Below are positions 9,869-18,291 of a stretch of 64,000 bases of DNA, piece after piece. The number at the start of each line of letters is the position of its first letter. The stretch's first letter is position 1. The translations under genes were made by a program, and so were the position numbers. The notes beneath the pieces are model-generated. The model searched no databases and had not been told where the DNA came from. It saw only the letters and a list, made by a program, of their open reading frames with translations. The stretch comes from Acidobacteriota bacterium (GTDB lineage: Bacteria > Acidobacteriota > Terriglobia > Bryobacterales > Bryobacteraceae), in assembly GCA_017304135.1 (NCBI GenBank), contig JAFLBB010000022.1:1-64000 (forward strand), in the 5' to 3' direction.

Positions 9869-10638
9869 GCGATTGGAGCCAGGCCGCCGTGCCGGAGCGC
9901 GAACCGGAGCCGGAGTTGGAGCTACCGCCGCCGGCCGGGTATCCGTTTTGGGGCTACGACGACCTGGGCATGTTCCTCGGCGCGGCCCTGCCGTGCATGC
10001 TGGTGAGCATCGCCGTGATGGCGGCGTTGCCGCATGTGTTGCCCCCCAGCACGGGGCGCGCGCTGCCGCTGTTGATGGGCCAATTCACGGGCTATGCGCT
10101 GTGGTTCGCTTCGCTCTATTTCCTCTTGAAGATGCGTTATGGCCAGCCGTTCTGGTCGTCGCTGTCGTGGAGTTCGTCCAAGCGCGGCATGGCACTGTGC
10201 CTGATGCTGGGTCCGGCGGTGGCGCTGAGCATGGCCATCCTGGGCGTGATTCTGCGCGCGCCGGAAACGCCGACGCCAATGAACGACCTGTTGCGCGACC
10301 GGGGCAGCATTTTCGCCATGGGCGTGTTTGCCACCACGCTCGGTCCGCTGTGCGAGGAGTTGGCCTTTCGCGGTTTCCTGTTTCCGTTGCTCTCGCGTTC
10401 GATCGGCTCGCTGGCGGCCGTTGTGGTGGCCGCGATGCCCTTCGCGATCCTGCATGGACCGCAATACAGCTGGTCCTGGGTGCACATCGTGCTGGTTGGT
10501 TTTGCCGGCTGCTGTTTCGGCCTGGCCCGCTGGCTCACCGGCTCCACGGCGGCCGCCGTCGGCATGCACGCCACTTACAATTTGACGTTCTTCAGCGCAT
10601 TTCTCATACAGGGAGGCTATACCCTCAGCCCATGGTAG
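9865..10638 (+). CDS. CPBP-family intramembrane metalloprotease
   Basis: This encodes a 257-residue polytopic membrane protein of the CPBP (CAAX protease / bacteriocin-processing, Abi) family. The three conserved motifs are present: EELAFRG (glutamate dyad and arginine), FAILHG, and GMHATYN near the C-terminus, all predicted in or near helices. The N-terminal 30 residues are acidic and proline-rich ([12 protein letters not shown]), then about seven hydrophobic segments follow. The ATG overlaps the preceding stop (ATGA). The last 7 bp overlap the mtnA start. Members process prenylated or membrane-bound substrates; the substrate here is unknown. Confidence 0.85.
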   Translation: MSDWSQAAVPEREPEPELELPPPAGYPFWGYDDLGMFLGAALPCMLVSIAVMAALPHVLPPSTGRALPLLMGQFTGYALWFASLYFLLKMRYGQPFWSSLSWSSSKRGMALCLMLGPAVALSMAILGVILRAPETPTPMNDLLRDRGSIFAMGVFATTLGPLCEELAFRGFLFPLLSRSIGSLAAVVVAAMPFAILHGPQYSWSWVHIVLVGFAGCCFGLARWLTGSTAAAVGMHATYNLTFFSAFLIQGGYTLSPW

Positions 10639-11660
10639 AAACCATTCAATGGACCCCGGCGGGCGTCGTCATGATCGACCAGACGAAGCTGCCGCGCGAG
10701 GTCGTCTACGTTACCTGCACGAATTACGAAGAGGTGGCCGTGGCCATCGTCGATATGATCATCCGCGGCGCGCCGGCCATTGGCGTGGCGGCGGCGATGG
10801 GCGTGGCCATTGGCGCGCTCAAGGCCGACCCGGCGCGGATGGATGAAGAGATGGAGCGCATCTGCGCGCGGCTGGCAGGCACGCGTCCGACGGCGGTGAA
10901 TCTCTTCTGGGCCATTGACCGCATGAAGCGGCTCTATGCGACGCTGCGCGGCAAGCCGGTGGAGGAGATCCGCGCGGCGCTGGTGGCCGAAGCGCAGTTG
11001 GTGAAAGTGGAAGACATCGAAATCAACCGCGCCATGGGCCGTCACGGCGCGCCGCTGGTGCCCGAAGGCAAGACCGTGCTCACGCACTGCAACGCGGGCG
11101 CGCTGGCCACGGCGGGTTACGGCACGGCGCTGGGCGTGATTCGCGCGGCCATCGAGTCGGGCAAGAAGATCGACGTCTTCGCCGACGAGACGCGGCCGTT
11201 CCTGCAAGGGGCGCGGCTCACGGCTTGGGAATTGCAGCAGGACGGCATCCCCACAACTCTCATCACCGACAACATGGCCGGTTACTTCATGCGGCAGGGG
11301 CGCATCGGGTGCGTCGTGGTGGGGGCCGACCGCATTGCGTCGAATGGCGATGTGGCGAACAAGGTCGGCACCTACTCGGTGGCCGTGCTGGCGAAAGAGA
11401 ACAACGTGCCGTTCTACGTGGCCGCGCCGATCTCCACGCTGGACCTCACACTGGCTTCGGGCGATGAGATCCCCATCGAGCAGCGTTCAGCCAAGGAAGT
11501 GACCGAGGTGTTCGGCGTGCCCGTTGCGCCGGAAGGCATCGCCGTGCAGAATCCGGCCTTCGATGTGACGCCGTCGCGCTATGTCACAGCCATCATCACG
11601 GAACGCGGTGTGGCCCGCGCGCCGTTTGAGGATTCGCTTCGTACGCTCGCCGAGGGGTAG
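10632..11660 (+). CDS. mtnA: S-methyl-5-thioribose-1-phosphate isomerase
   Basis: This encodes a 342-residue enzyme that converts methylthioribose-1-phosphate to methylthioribulose-1-phosphate in the methionine salvage pathway, which recycles methylthioadenosine made by polyamine synthesis. The eIF2B-like fold motifs are clear: [11 protein letters not shown] early, catalytic Cys153 in [10 protein letters not shown], and Asp213 in ITDNMAGY, followed by [18 protein letters not shown]. The ATG at 10632 lies inside the end of the protease gene, so translation is coupled. No other salvage gene is in the window. Length and motifs are normal for MtnA rather than for ribose-1,5-bisphosphate isomerase. 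Confidence 0.95.
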   Translation: MVETIQWTPAGVVMIDQTKLPREVVYVTCTNYEEVAVAIVDMIIRGAPAIGVAAAMGVAIGALKADPARMDEEMERICARLAGTRPTAVNLFWAIDRMKRLYATLRGKPVEEIRAALVAEAQLVKVEDIEINRAMGRHGAPLVPEGKTVLTHCNAGALATAGYGTALGVIRAAIESGKKIDVFADETRPFLQGARLTAWELQQDGIPTTLITDNMAGYFMRQGRIGCVVVGADRIASNGDVANKVGTYSVAVLAKENNVPFYVAAPISTLDLTLASGDEIPIEQRSAKEVTEVFGVPVAPEGIAVQNPAFDVTPSRYVTAIITERGVARAPFEDSLRTLAEG

Positions 11661-11672
11661 AATCAGCGGGAC

Positions 11673-13568
11673 ATGACCCGCGCACTGCTTCTGCTTCTCG
11701 CTTCCACGGCCCTGTTGTGGGGGCAATCCAAATCAAACCAGGTTCGCCAACTACTCGAGCCGCCGCTGACGAACGCCGACCTGGCGGCGCAGGAGTTGCG
11801 GCAGTATTTTTTCTCACGCATCCCGAAGCTGCCCGCGCAGCCGACAGCCGCTTCGTGGACGGCGGAGCAGAAGCGCATCCGCGAGAAGGTGTTGCGGGAG
11901 GTGGTCTACAACGGCTGGCCGCAGGAGTGGGTGAAGGCGCCGTTGAAGGTGGAAGACCGCGGTGTGATCCAGGGCGAGGGCTACCGCGTCCGCAAGCTGC
12001 GCTATGAGATTGTGCCTGGCTTCTGGGGCGCGGCGCTGCTCTATGAACCGGAAAAGCCCGCCGTGAACGCCCAAGGCAAAGCGCCGGGCATCGTCAATGT
12101 GAACGGGCACGTCGGGCCCATCGGCAAGGCCGTCGACTACAAGCAGAAGCGCTGCATTCAATACGCCCGCATGGGCATCTACGCCGTGAACCTGGAGTGG
12201 CTGCAGTATGGCGAACTGTCGGGCGACGGCAACATCCACTACAACGGCGCACACCTTGACCTGATCGGGATGAACGGCCTGGGCATTTTCTACCTGAACA
12301 TGCGTAAGGGCATCGACATCCTGTGGGAGCACGCCAACGTCGACCGCGCGCGCATTGGCGTGACGGGGCTGAGCGGCGGCGGGTGGCAGACGATCACGCT
12401 GGGCTCGCTTGAGGAGCGCGTGGCCGCGGCGATGCCGGTGGCGGGCTACTCGGCGATGATCTCGAAGCTCGAGCGCACGGCCGACATGGGCGACCACGAG
12501 CAGTCGGCCACCGATCTGCTGGCCGGGCAGGAATACACGCACTTCACGGCCATGCTGGCGCCGCGTCCGGCGCTGATTGCCCACAACGCCGAGGACGACT
12601 GCTGTTTCCGCGCGCCGCTGGTGAAGCCGCACATCTATGACGCCATCGTGCCGTTCTACCGCGCCTATGGCAAGGAGAGCCTGTTTGAGTGGCACGAGAA
12701 CCGCGATCCGGCCGACCACAACTACGAGTGGGACAACCGCATGGCGTCGTATCGCTTCTTCGCCAAATCATTTGGCCTCAAAGCGCCGGAGCAGGAATCT
12801 AATATGTCGGGTGAGATCCACACGCGCGAGGAATTGACGGTCGGCCTGCCTGGCGACAACCTGTCCATTCTGGGCCTGGCGCGGCGTGAGGCGGCGAAGC
12901 TCGGCCCACGCCAGGGAACCGCCGCCGAGCTAAAGACGCTGCTGCGTTATCAGCCGGTGGAGGTGCGCCATGCGTGGGCTTTGCGCGGCACCAAATCAAA
13001 GGGCGTGGAAAGCACCGGGTATCGCATCGATTTCGCCAACGGGCTCTCAGCCACCGCCGTGTGGCTGGCCAACTACGAACGCCCGGCCGCACGCACAATC
13101 ACGATTATGCTGGCCGATGGCGGGAAGAAGGATCTCGCCACCGAGGCCAGTGACCGGCTCAACGGCGGCGACTCCGTGCTTGTCGTCGACCCCATGCTGA
13201 TCGGCGACGAAACACCGGTGCGCTCCGGATCGAGCGGGGCGGGGCTCTACGCACGGTTCTTCTATATGACTGGCGAGAGGCCTCTGGCCGTGCAGGCGGC
13301 GCAACTGGCCGCCCTGGCGGGCTGGGTGAAGGCGACCTACGGGGCGGCGCAGGTGCGGGTGGTCAGCAAGGGGCCGCGCAGCCAGATGATCGGGCTGGCG
13401 GCGAAAGCGTTAGAGTCAGTACAGATTTCCGAAATCAATAGTCTGCAGGGAATGGCCACACTCGGCGAGTTGCTGGAGCGGCCTGGCAGCTACCTGGAGA
13501 CGCCGGAGGTATTCTCCTTCGGATTGTATAAGACATTTGATATCAAACTTTTGAAAGGTATTCACTAA
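11673..13568 (+). CDS. Secreted alpha/beta hydrolase, acetylxylan-esterase-like
   Basis: This encodes a 631-residue exported protein. MTRALLLLLASTALLWGQ is a signal peptide. The central region (about residues 100-360) is an alpha/beta hydrolase: nucleophile elbow GLSGGG, a likely acid in NAEDDC and a histidine in DPADHNYEW. The remaining 250 residues form a second part that may repeat an alpha/beta-like core without an obvious catalytic serine. Such proteins in acidobacteria are annotated as acetylxylan-esterase or dienelactone-hydrolase relatives; the substrate is not known. TAGAAT lies 9 nt before the ATG, and the gap to mtnA is 12 bp, so it may be read from its own promoter or with the mtnA operon. 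Confidence 0.8.
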   Translation: MTRALLLLLASTALLWGQSKSNQVRQLLEPPLTNADLAAQELRQYFFSRIPKLPAQPTAASWTAEQKRIREKVLREVVYNGWPQEWVKAPLKVEDRGVIQGEGYRVRKLRYEIVPGFWGAALLYEPEKPAVNAQGKAPGIVNVNGHVGPIGKAVDYKQKRCIQYARMGIYAVNLEWLQYGELSGDGNIHYNGAHLDLIGMNGLGIFYLNMRKGIDILWEHANVDRARIGVTGLSGGGWQTITLGSLEERVAAAMPVAGYSAMISKLERTADMGDHEQSATDLLAGQEYTHFTAMLAPRPALIAHNAEDDCCFRAPLVKPHIYDAIVPFYRAYGKESLFEWHENRDPADHNYEWDNRMASYRFFAKSFGLKAPEQESNMSGEIHTREELTVGLPGDNLSILGLARREAAKLGPRQGTAAELKTLLRYQPVEVRHAWALRGTKSKGVESTGYRIDFANGLSATAVWLANYERPAARTITIMLADGGKKDLATEASDRLNGGDSVLVVDPMLIGDETPVRSGSSGAGLYARFFYMTGERPLAVQAAQLAALAGWVKATYGAAQVRVVSKGPRSQMIGLAAKALESVQISEINSLQGMATLGELLERPGSYLETPEVFSFGLYKTFDIKLLKGIH

Positions 13569-13614
13569 ACTGTCTCTGGAGGTTGCCGTAGCGGTTTGAC
13601 ACGGGGAATGTGGC

Positions 13615-13643
13615 TTGACAACCCCTTCCAGAATTGGTAGGCT
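13615..13643 (+). promoter_or_regulatory. Sigma-70-type promoter before the M23 peptidase gene
   Basis: A perfect -35 TTGACA (13615-13620) is followed after exactly 17 bp by TAGGCT (13638-13643). Transcription would start near 13650, giving a leader of about 175 nt before the peptidase ATG. A second TTGACA occurs 20 bp upstream. No conserved riboswitch fold was recognised in the leader; it holds nothing else I can name. Confidence 0.55.
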
Positions 13644-13823
13644 AATGATCGTTCTAAACAAGCGATGCCTGCTGGCCGATCAGAGTAGTTGATGCTCGCG
13701 CCGGGCAGGTAAACGGATGGTTTCGCGGAACATAACATTCGTTCCCGAGTAGTCCGTGCAGTGGCTCCACATGAAGGTCCAGCTTCGAGCCCGGCGGGAA
13801 CTCCGACCCGCACCCAGAACGTG

Positions 13824-14711
13824 ATGAAGCAGCAATCATACTTTATCGTTGTGCTCGCCCACTCCTTCCATGGGCGTTTGCGGCGACTCCACATCCCCCA
13901 CCAGGCAGTCTACGTCGTCCTGGCGTTTGCTTTTCTCGGTTTGTTCTCCGTCCTTGGCGCGGTGGGCAGTTATGCCCGCATGGCCTGGAAGGTGGCCAAC
14001 TACAATTCCTTGCAAAAGCAATTCGACACGCTGCGGCAGCAGTATGCGCGGCTGGAGAAATCGAACGTCCAGACGAACGAACAACTGGCCACGCTGCAGA
14101 TGCTGGCCAGCGAAGTGACCCTGGCTTACGGCGTCAAACAAAAGCTAGAGGGCCCGAGCGACATTTCGGCCGAAGGCGCGCTGATGCCGAGCTTCAAAGA
14201 GACGCTGGACAACTACGACTTTCTCAAGACGGCGCAGCTCTCGCGCAGCTTCCACAAGTATCCCCGGCTGTGGCAGATGAACGTGCGTCCCAGCTTGTGG
14301 CCCTTGCAGGGGCGGTTGCTCTCCACGTTTGGCAAGCGCATCGATCCTTTCTCAGGTGAAGGCGCGTTCCATACGGGCGTCGATCTTTCAGCAGCCGTGG
14401 GCACTACGGTGAAGGCCGCCGCGGATGGCGTCATCGCGGTGGCCGAATTCTACGGCGGTTATGGACGGCTGGTGGTGGTGGATCACGGCAACGGCATGCA
14501 GACCTACTACGCCCACCTGTCGCGGATCAATGTCGTGACCGGGCAAGAGGTGCGCCGCGGCCAGATCGTGGGGCTTTCGGGCGCCAGCGGCCGCGTTACA
14601 TCGCCGCACCTGCACTACGAGGTGCGCCAGGGCGGGACACCGATCAACCCCTACATTTTCCTGGCAAAGTCGGCCACTGGCGCCGGCGCGGCCAAAGACC
14701 TGCCGTTCTAG
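13824..14711 (+). CDS. Membrane-anchored M23 (LytM) peptidase
   Basis: This encodes a 295-residue inner-membrane protein facing the periplasm. A basic N-terminus (HSFHGRLRRLHIPHQ) is followed by one helix (residues about 25-50), a coiled-coil stretch (YNSLQKQFDTLRQQYARLEKS) and a C-terminal LytM zinc-peptidase domain. The metal motifs HxxxD (HTGVD, near residue 183) and HLHYE (near 262) are intact, so it should cut peptidoglycan cross-links rather than act as an EnvC-like activator. ATG 13824 is preferred to the in-frame upstream codons because it starts the basic-plus-helix signal anchor. It is preceded by a clear sigma-70 promoter. Confidence 0.88.
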   Translation: MKQQSYFIVVLAHSFHGRLRRLHIPHQAVYVVLAFAFLGLFSVLGAVGSYARMAWKVANYNSLQKQFDTLRQQYARLEKSNVQTNEQLATLQMLASEVTLAYGVKQKLEGPSDISAEGALMPSFKETLDNYDFLKTAQLSRSFHKYPRLWQMNVRPSLWPLQGRLLSTFGKRIDPFSGEGAFHTGVDLSAAVGTTVKAAADGVIAVAEFYGGYGRLVVVDHGNGMQTYYAHLSRINVVTGQEVRRGQIVGLSGASGRVTSPHLHYEVRQGGTPINPYIFLAKSATGAGAAKDLPF

Positions 14712-14885
14712 GCAGGCATCGCATTCTCCTCATCGTAAGAACTCCGATCTAGCGCTTGCCTGCGCGAGCGGCTCTGTTACTGAGCCGCACAGCGGCCCGC
14801 AGCCATCCAATGGGAGAGAAGAGGCAAACCCATCCCCATCGAAAGCGAACGAACGGCCGCGAGTGAACCTCGGCGCCGCCCACGT

Positions 14886-16376
14886 GTGGCCGTGGCAGGT
14901 GCTAGCGGCTACATCGGGGGGCGGCTGACGCGGCGGCTGCTCGAGGTGGGATACACGGTGCGCTGCCTGGCACGGCACCCCGGCAAGATCCTGGGGCGGG
15001 AGTGGCCGGCCAATTCCAGGCTGGAGGTGCGGCAAACGGATCTGGCAAAACCAGAGTCGCTGACGCAGGCGCTGGAGGGCTGCGAGGCGGCTTTCTACCT
15101 GGTTCATTCCATGACATCGGCGGGGGGAGACTATGCGCAGCAGGACCGGGAGCTGGCCCTGCGATTTGCGCAGGCGGCGAAGGAAGCGCGCGTGGGGCGC
15201 ATCCTCTACCTCGGAGGGCTGGGTGAAACAGGACCCGCGTTGAGCGAACACCTGGCCTCGAGGCGCGAGGTGGAGGCGGCGCTGGCTTCCACCGGCGTGC
15301 CCGTGACGGTATTCCGCGCGGCGATGATCATCGGCTCCGGTTCGGCGTCGTTTGAAATCCTGCGGTACCTGGTGGAGCGGCTTCCGGTGATGATCACGCC
15401 GAAGTGGGTGAGCACGCCGTGCCAGCCGATCGCGGTGAGAAACGTGATTGAGTACCTTACCGGCGCGCTGACCACGCCGGCCACCACGGGCGGCACGTTT
15501 GACATTGGCGGACCGGACCCGCAGCGCTATCTCGACATTCTGCGCATCATGGCGGAGGAGTTGGGACTGCGGCGGCGCTGGATCATCCCGGTACCGGTGC
15601 TGACGCCGCGGTTGAGCAGCTATTGGATTCATCTGGTGACCCCGCTCAGCCACGACATCGCCCGTCCGCTGGCCGAGGGGCTGAAGAACCCGGTGGTGTG
15701 CCGCGAGAGCCGCATCACCAGGCTCATCCCGCAGGAACTGCTGAGCGTGCGCGAGTCGATCCGGGCGGCCTTGAGCAAGATGGCGGAGCATCACGTGGAG
15801 ACAAACTGGGCGATGGCAGGGCCGATTCCGGGTGATCCGGACTGGGCCGGCGGCACGGTGTTCCGGGACACGCGAACCGCCACCATCAGTGCTCCGCCAC
15901 TGGCCGTCTTCCAGGCCGTCTGCCGCGTCGGCGGGGGGCATGGCTGGTATGCCGCCGACTGGCTGTGGACAGTGCGCGGCTGGCTGGACCGTCTGGTTGG
16001 CGGTCCTGGTCTGCGGCGCGGCCGACGCGATCCCGAAGAGGTCACCTTTGGCGAGGCGTTGGATTTTTGGCGTGTGGTGGGTTACGAAAGGAACCGCCGG
16101 CTGGCGTTGCGAGCGGAGATGAGGCTGCCCGGCGAAGCCCTGCTGGAGTTTGTCATCGAACCGGACGGGGAGGGAAAGAGCACGCTGCGGCAAGAAGCAT
16201 CGTTCCAGCCACGCGGGCTGTTCGGCCTCCTGTATTGGTATTCGGTGGTTCCGCTGCATCATATTGTGTTCCGGGGGATGTTGCAGGGCATCACTAAGGA
16301 AGCGCTGCGGCGCGCCGCGCGGATACCAGCGGCGGCAGCGCAGTCTGAAACGAGCAGCGAGGGAAACCACGGATGA
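14886..16376 (+). CDS. NAD(P)-binding SDR fused to DUF2867
   Basis: This encodes about 496 residues. The first 290 form an extended (atypical) SDR/NmrA-like NAD(P)-binding domain starting with VAGASGYIGGRL. The remainder is a DUF2867 domain, with VFRDTRTATISAPP at its start and GWYAADWLWTVRG in the middle. GTG 14886 is the only sensible start in frame, but it leaves a very short N-terminus and has no clear ribosome site. The 174 bp before it hold a purine-rich run (GGGAGAGAAGAGG) and no other gene I can support. The stop overlaps the next SDR gene (ATGA), so the two are co-translated. The substrate is unknown. Confidence 0.83.
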   Translation: MAVAGASGYIGGRLTRRLLEVGYTVRCLARHPGKILGREWPANSRLEVRQTDLAKPESLTQALEGCEAAFYLVHSMTSAGGDYAQQDRELALRFAQAAKEARVGRILYLGGLGETGPALSEHLASRREVEAALASTGVPVTVFRAAMIIGSGSASFEILRYLVERLPVMITPKWVSTPCQPIAVRNVIEYLTGALTTPATTGGTFDIGGPDPQRYLDILRIMAEELGLRRRWIIPVPVLTPRLSSYWIHLVTPLSHDIARPLAEGLKNPVVCRESRITRLIPQELLSVRESIRAALSKMAEHHVETNWAMAGPIPGDPDWAGGTVFRDTRTATISAPPLAVFQAVCRVGGGHGWYAADWLWTVRGWLDRLVGGPGLRRGRRDPEEVTFGEALDFWRVVGYERNRRLALRAEMRLPGEALLEFVIEPDGEGKSTLRQEASFQPRGLFGLLYWYSVVPLHHIVFRGMLQGITKEALRRAARIPAAAAQSETSSEGNHG

Positions 16377-17101
16377 GCTGGGAGAACTGCCGGTTTGTGA
16401 TCATCGGCGCGGCCGGAGGGGTCGGCTCGGCGCTGGCGCGGCGGTTGCGGTCAGGCGGAGCGAACCTGGTGCTGATGGGCCGCACGGGCGAGCGGCTTGC
16501 TCCGCTGGGAGCCGAACTGGGCGCGGAAACGCGCGTGGTCGACGCGACCTGTGCCGCGGAGTTGGAGCAGGCGGTCATGGAATGCGGCCCGATTCACGGC
16601 ATTGTGAATTGCGCGGGCAGTCTTCTGTTGAAGCCGGCGCACCTGACCACGGAGGCCGAGTGGAGGCAGACCATTGAGTCGAACCTCACCACGGCGTATG
16701 CGACGGTGAGGGCGGGAGCCAAGGCAATGTGGTCAGGCGGCGGTTCGATCGTGCTGTGTGCGACGGCGGCAGCGCGGACAGGCCTGGCCAACCACGAGGC
16801 AATCGCGGCGGCCAAAGGCGGCGTGATGGGATTGGCGCTCTCGGCCGCGGCGACCTATGCCGGGCGGAACATCCGCGTCAACTGCGTGGCGCCGGGGTTA
16901 ATCGACACGCCGCTGGCCGCGCGCATCACCTCCAACGAGGCCGCGCTGAAGGCTTCGGCCTCGCTGCACGCCTTGGGGAGGATCGGCCGCCCGGAGGATG
17001 TGGCTTCGGGGATCACGTGGCTGCTTGATCCGGAGAACAGTTGGGTCACGGGCCAGGTGATCGGCATTGATGGCGGACTGGGGACAGTCCGGGCGCGGTA
17101 G
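16373..17101 (+). CDS. Atypical short-chain dehydrogenase-like protein (no catalytic Tyr)
   Basis: This encodes 242 residues of classical SDR fold: nucleotide motif GAAGGVGSAL at the N-terminus, NCAGS, and the C-terminal VNCVAPGL and GQVIGIDGG. The catalytic YxxxK motif is altered: the expected tyrosine is isoleucine in NHEAIAAAKGG, while the lysine is kept. A group of SDR proteins with this HEAIAAAK pattern is familiar to me, so the change is probably a family trait, not damage. Cofactor binding is likely; ordinary oxidoreductase chemistry is doubtful. It is translationally coupled to the SDR-DUF2867 gene by ATGA. Confidence 0.82.
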   Translation: MSWENCRFVIIGAAGGVGSALARRLRSGGANLVLMGRTGERLAPLGAELGAETRVVDATCAAELEQAVMECGPIHGIVNCAGSLLLKPAHLTTEAEWRQTIESNLTTAYATVRAGAKAMWSGGGSIVLCATAAARTGLANHEAIAAAKGGVMGLALSAAATYAGRNIRVNCVAPGLIDTPLAARITSNEAALKASASLHALGRIGRPEDVASGITWLLDPENSWVTGQVIGIDGGLGTVRAR

Positions 17102-17332
17102 GGGGGGCGGCGGGGTTGGCGGGCCGGGGCTGCGACGGAGGCCTGGGGCCAGAACGAGGACATGACCATCGCCGCGGTGCGCTGAACTGCGTGCGATCAC
17201 GCTTGCCTCTACAGCCGGCATTGCTGCTTGGAACGCAACCGAAGCGCTACCGGGAAGGCGACGACCCAAGTTGGGCGGTATCCGTAGCGAATGGAGGAGA
17301 ATCGCCCAGATTGCGGAGCGATTAGGTTGGGA

Positions 17333-17409
17333 TGGTGGGCCTGACAGAACTCGAATCTGTGACCTCTACCGTGTCAAGGTAGCGCTCTAACCAACTGAGC
17401 TACAGGCCC
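17333..17409 (-). tRNA. tRNA-Val (anticodon GAC)
   Basis: On the minus strand the sequence begins GGGCCTGTAGCTCAGTTGG and folds as a full cloverleaf. The acceptor stem GGGCCTG pairs with CAGGCCC. The anticodon stem CTACC/GGTAG encloses loop TTGACAC, giving anticodon GAC (valine). The T arm contains GATTCGAGTTC. The CCA end is encoded in the gene (17333-17335). A -10 element TACAAT (17419-17424, minus strand) lies 9 nt before the first base. Confidence 0.96.
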
Positions 17410-17455
17410 GAAATCGCTATTGTAGCACGGCCGCGCGGGGGTACACTGTTACGGA

Positions 17456-18244
17456 ATGCAGATCGATTTGAGCGGCAAAACGGCCGTTGTCACCGGCGGT
17501 GCGAACGGCATTGGAAACGCGTGCGCGAGGGCTCTGGCGGGGGCCGGCGCTACGGTTTGGGTGTTCGATTTGGAGGAGGCGAAGCCCGAGGCTGCGGCGG
17601 CGGAATTCGGCGGGCGCGGCCACGTGATGGACGTCACCCGCGCCTCCGATGTCGAAGCCGCCTTTGCCGCCGCCGGACCCATCGACATCGCCATTCTCAA
17701 CGCCGGCATCTGCCGCTTTCATCCCCTCCAGGAAACCTCGTGGGAGGTGTGGCAACAGACGCTGGCGGTCAACCTCTCCGGCGTCTTTCTCTGCCTCCAG
17801 GCCGCCGCCGCCTCGATGCGCCCGCGCCGCGGCGGATCGATCGTCATCACCGCCTCCACCAACAGCTACGACGGAGAGGCGCTGCATATGGCCTACAACG
17901 CCACCAAAGCCGGCGTGCTCGGCCTGCTGCACACCTCGGCCAACGAACTCGGTCCGCATGGCATTCGCGTCAACGCCGTGTGTCCGGGCATGATCCGGAC
18001 GCGGCTCACCGCCGCCGCCTTCGAACAGGAGGCCATCGGCAAGCCCTACTTCCAGCAGATCCCGCTCGGCCGTGGCGGTGAACCGGGTGAGGTTGCCAAC
18101 GCCGTCACGTTTCTGGCCTCGCCGCTGGCCTCGTTCATCACGGGTGCGGCTCTGCTGGTGGATGGCGGCCAGATGGCCTGCAAATTCGGCACCTGGGAGG
18201 AATCGCGCGCAGTGTATCGCGGCGATCACTGGGAACTGCTGTAA
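17456..18244 (+). CDS. Classical short-chain dehydrogenase/reductase
   Basis: This encodes a 262-residue SDR with a complete active site: TGGANGIG nucleotide motif (residues 13-20), NAGI, catalytic serine in ITAST, YNATK (Tyr and Lys), and VNAVCPGMIRT. The aspartate in VFDLEE after the second strand suggests NAD(H) preference. The C-terminus carries an extra WEESRAVYRGDHWELL tail. The substrate is unknown; sugar or alcohol dehydrogenases have this form. TACACT at 17442-17447 is 8 nt before the ATG without a ribosome site, suggesting a leaderless transcript. It is divergent from tRNA-Val and is followed after 47 bp by the NHL gene. Confidence 0.9.
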   Translation: MQIDLSGKTAVVTGGANGIGNACARALAGAGATVWVFDLEEAKPEAAAAEFGGRGHVMDVTRASDVEAAFAAAGPIDIAILNAGICRFHPLQETSWEVWQQTLAVNLSGVFLCLQAAAASMRPRRGGSIVITASTNSYDGEALHMAYNATKAGVLGLLHTSANELGPHGIRVNAVCPGMIRTRLTAAAFEQEAIGKPYFQQIPLGRGGEPGEVANAVTFLASPLASFITGAALLVDGGQMACKFGTWEESRAVYRGDHWELL

Positions 18245-18291
18245 GGCCGCTCGGCTTCAGGCCGCCCCCAACGGGCCGCTATCATAGGTTC

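Noticed and set aside
17300..17400. Plus-strand peptide containing RTRICDLYRVKVAL
   Set aside because: This is the well-known artefact of translating across the antisense of a tRNA gene.
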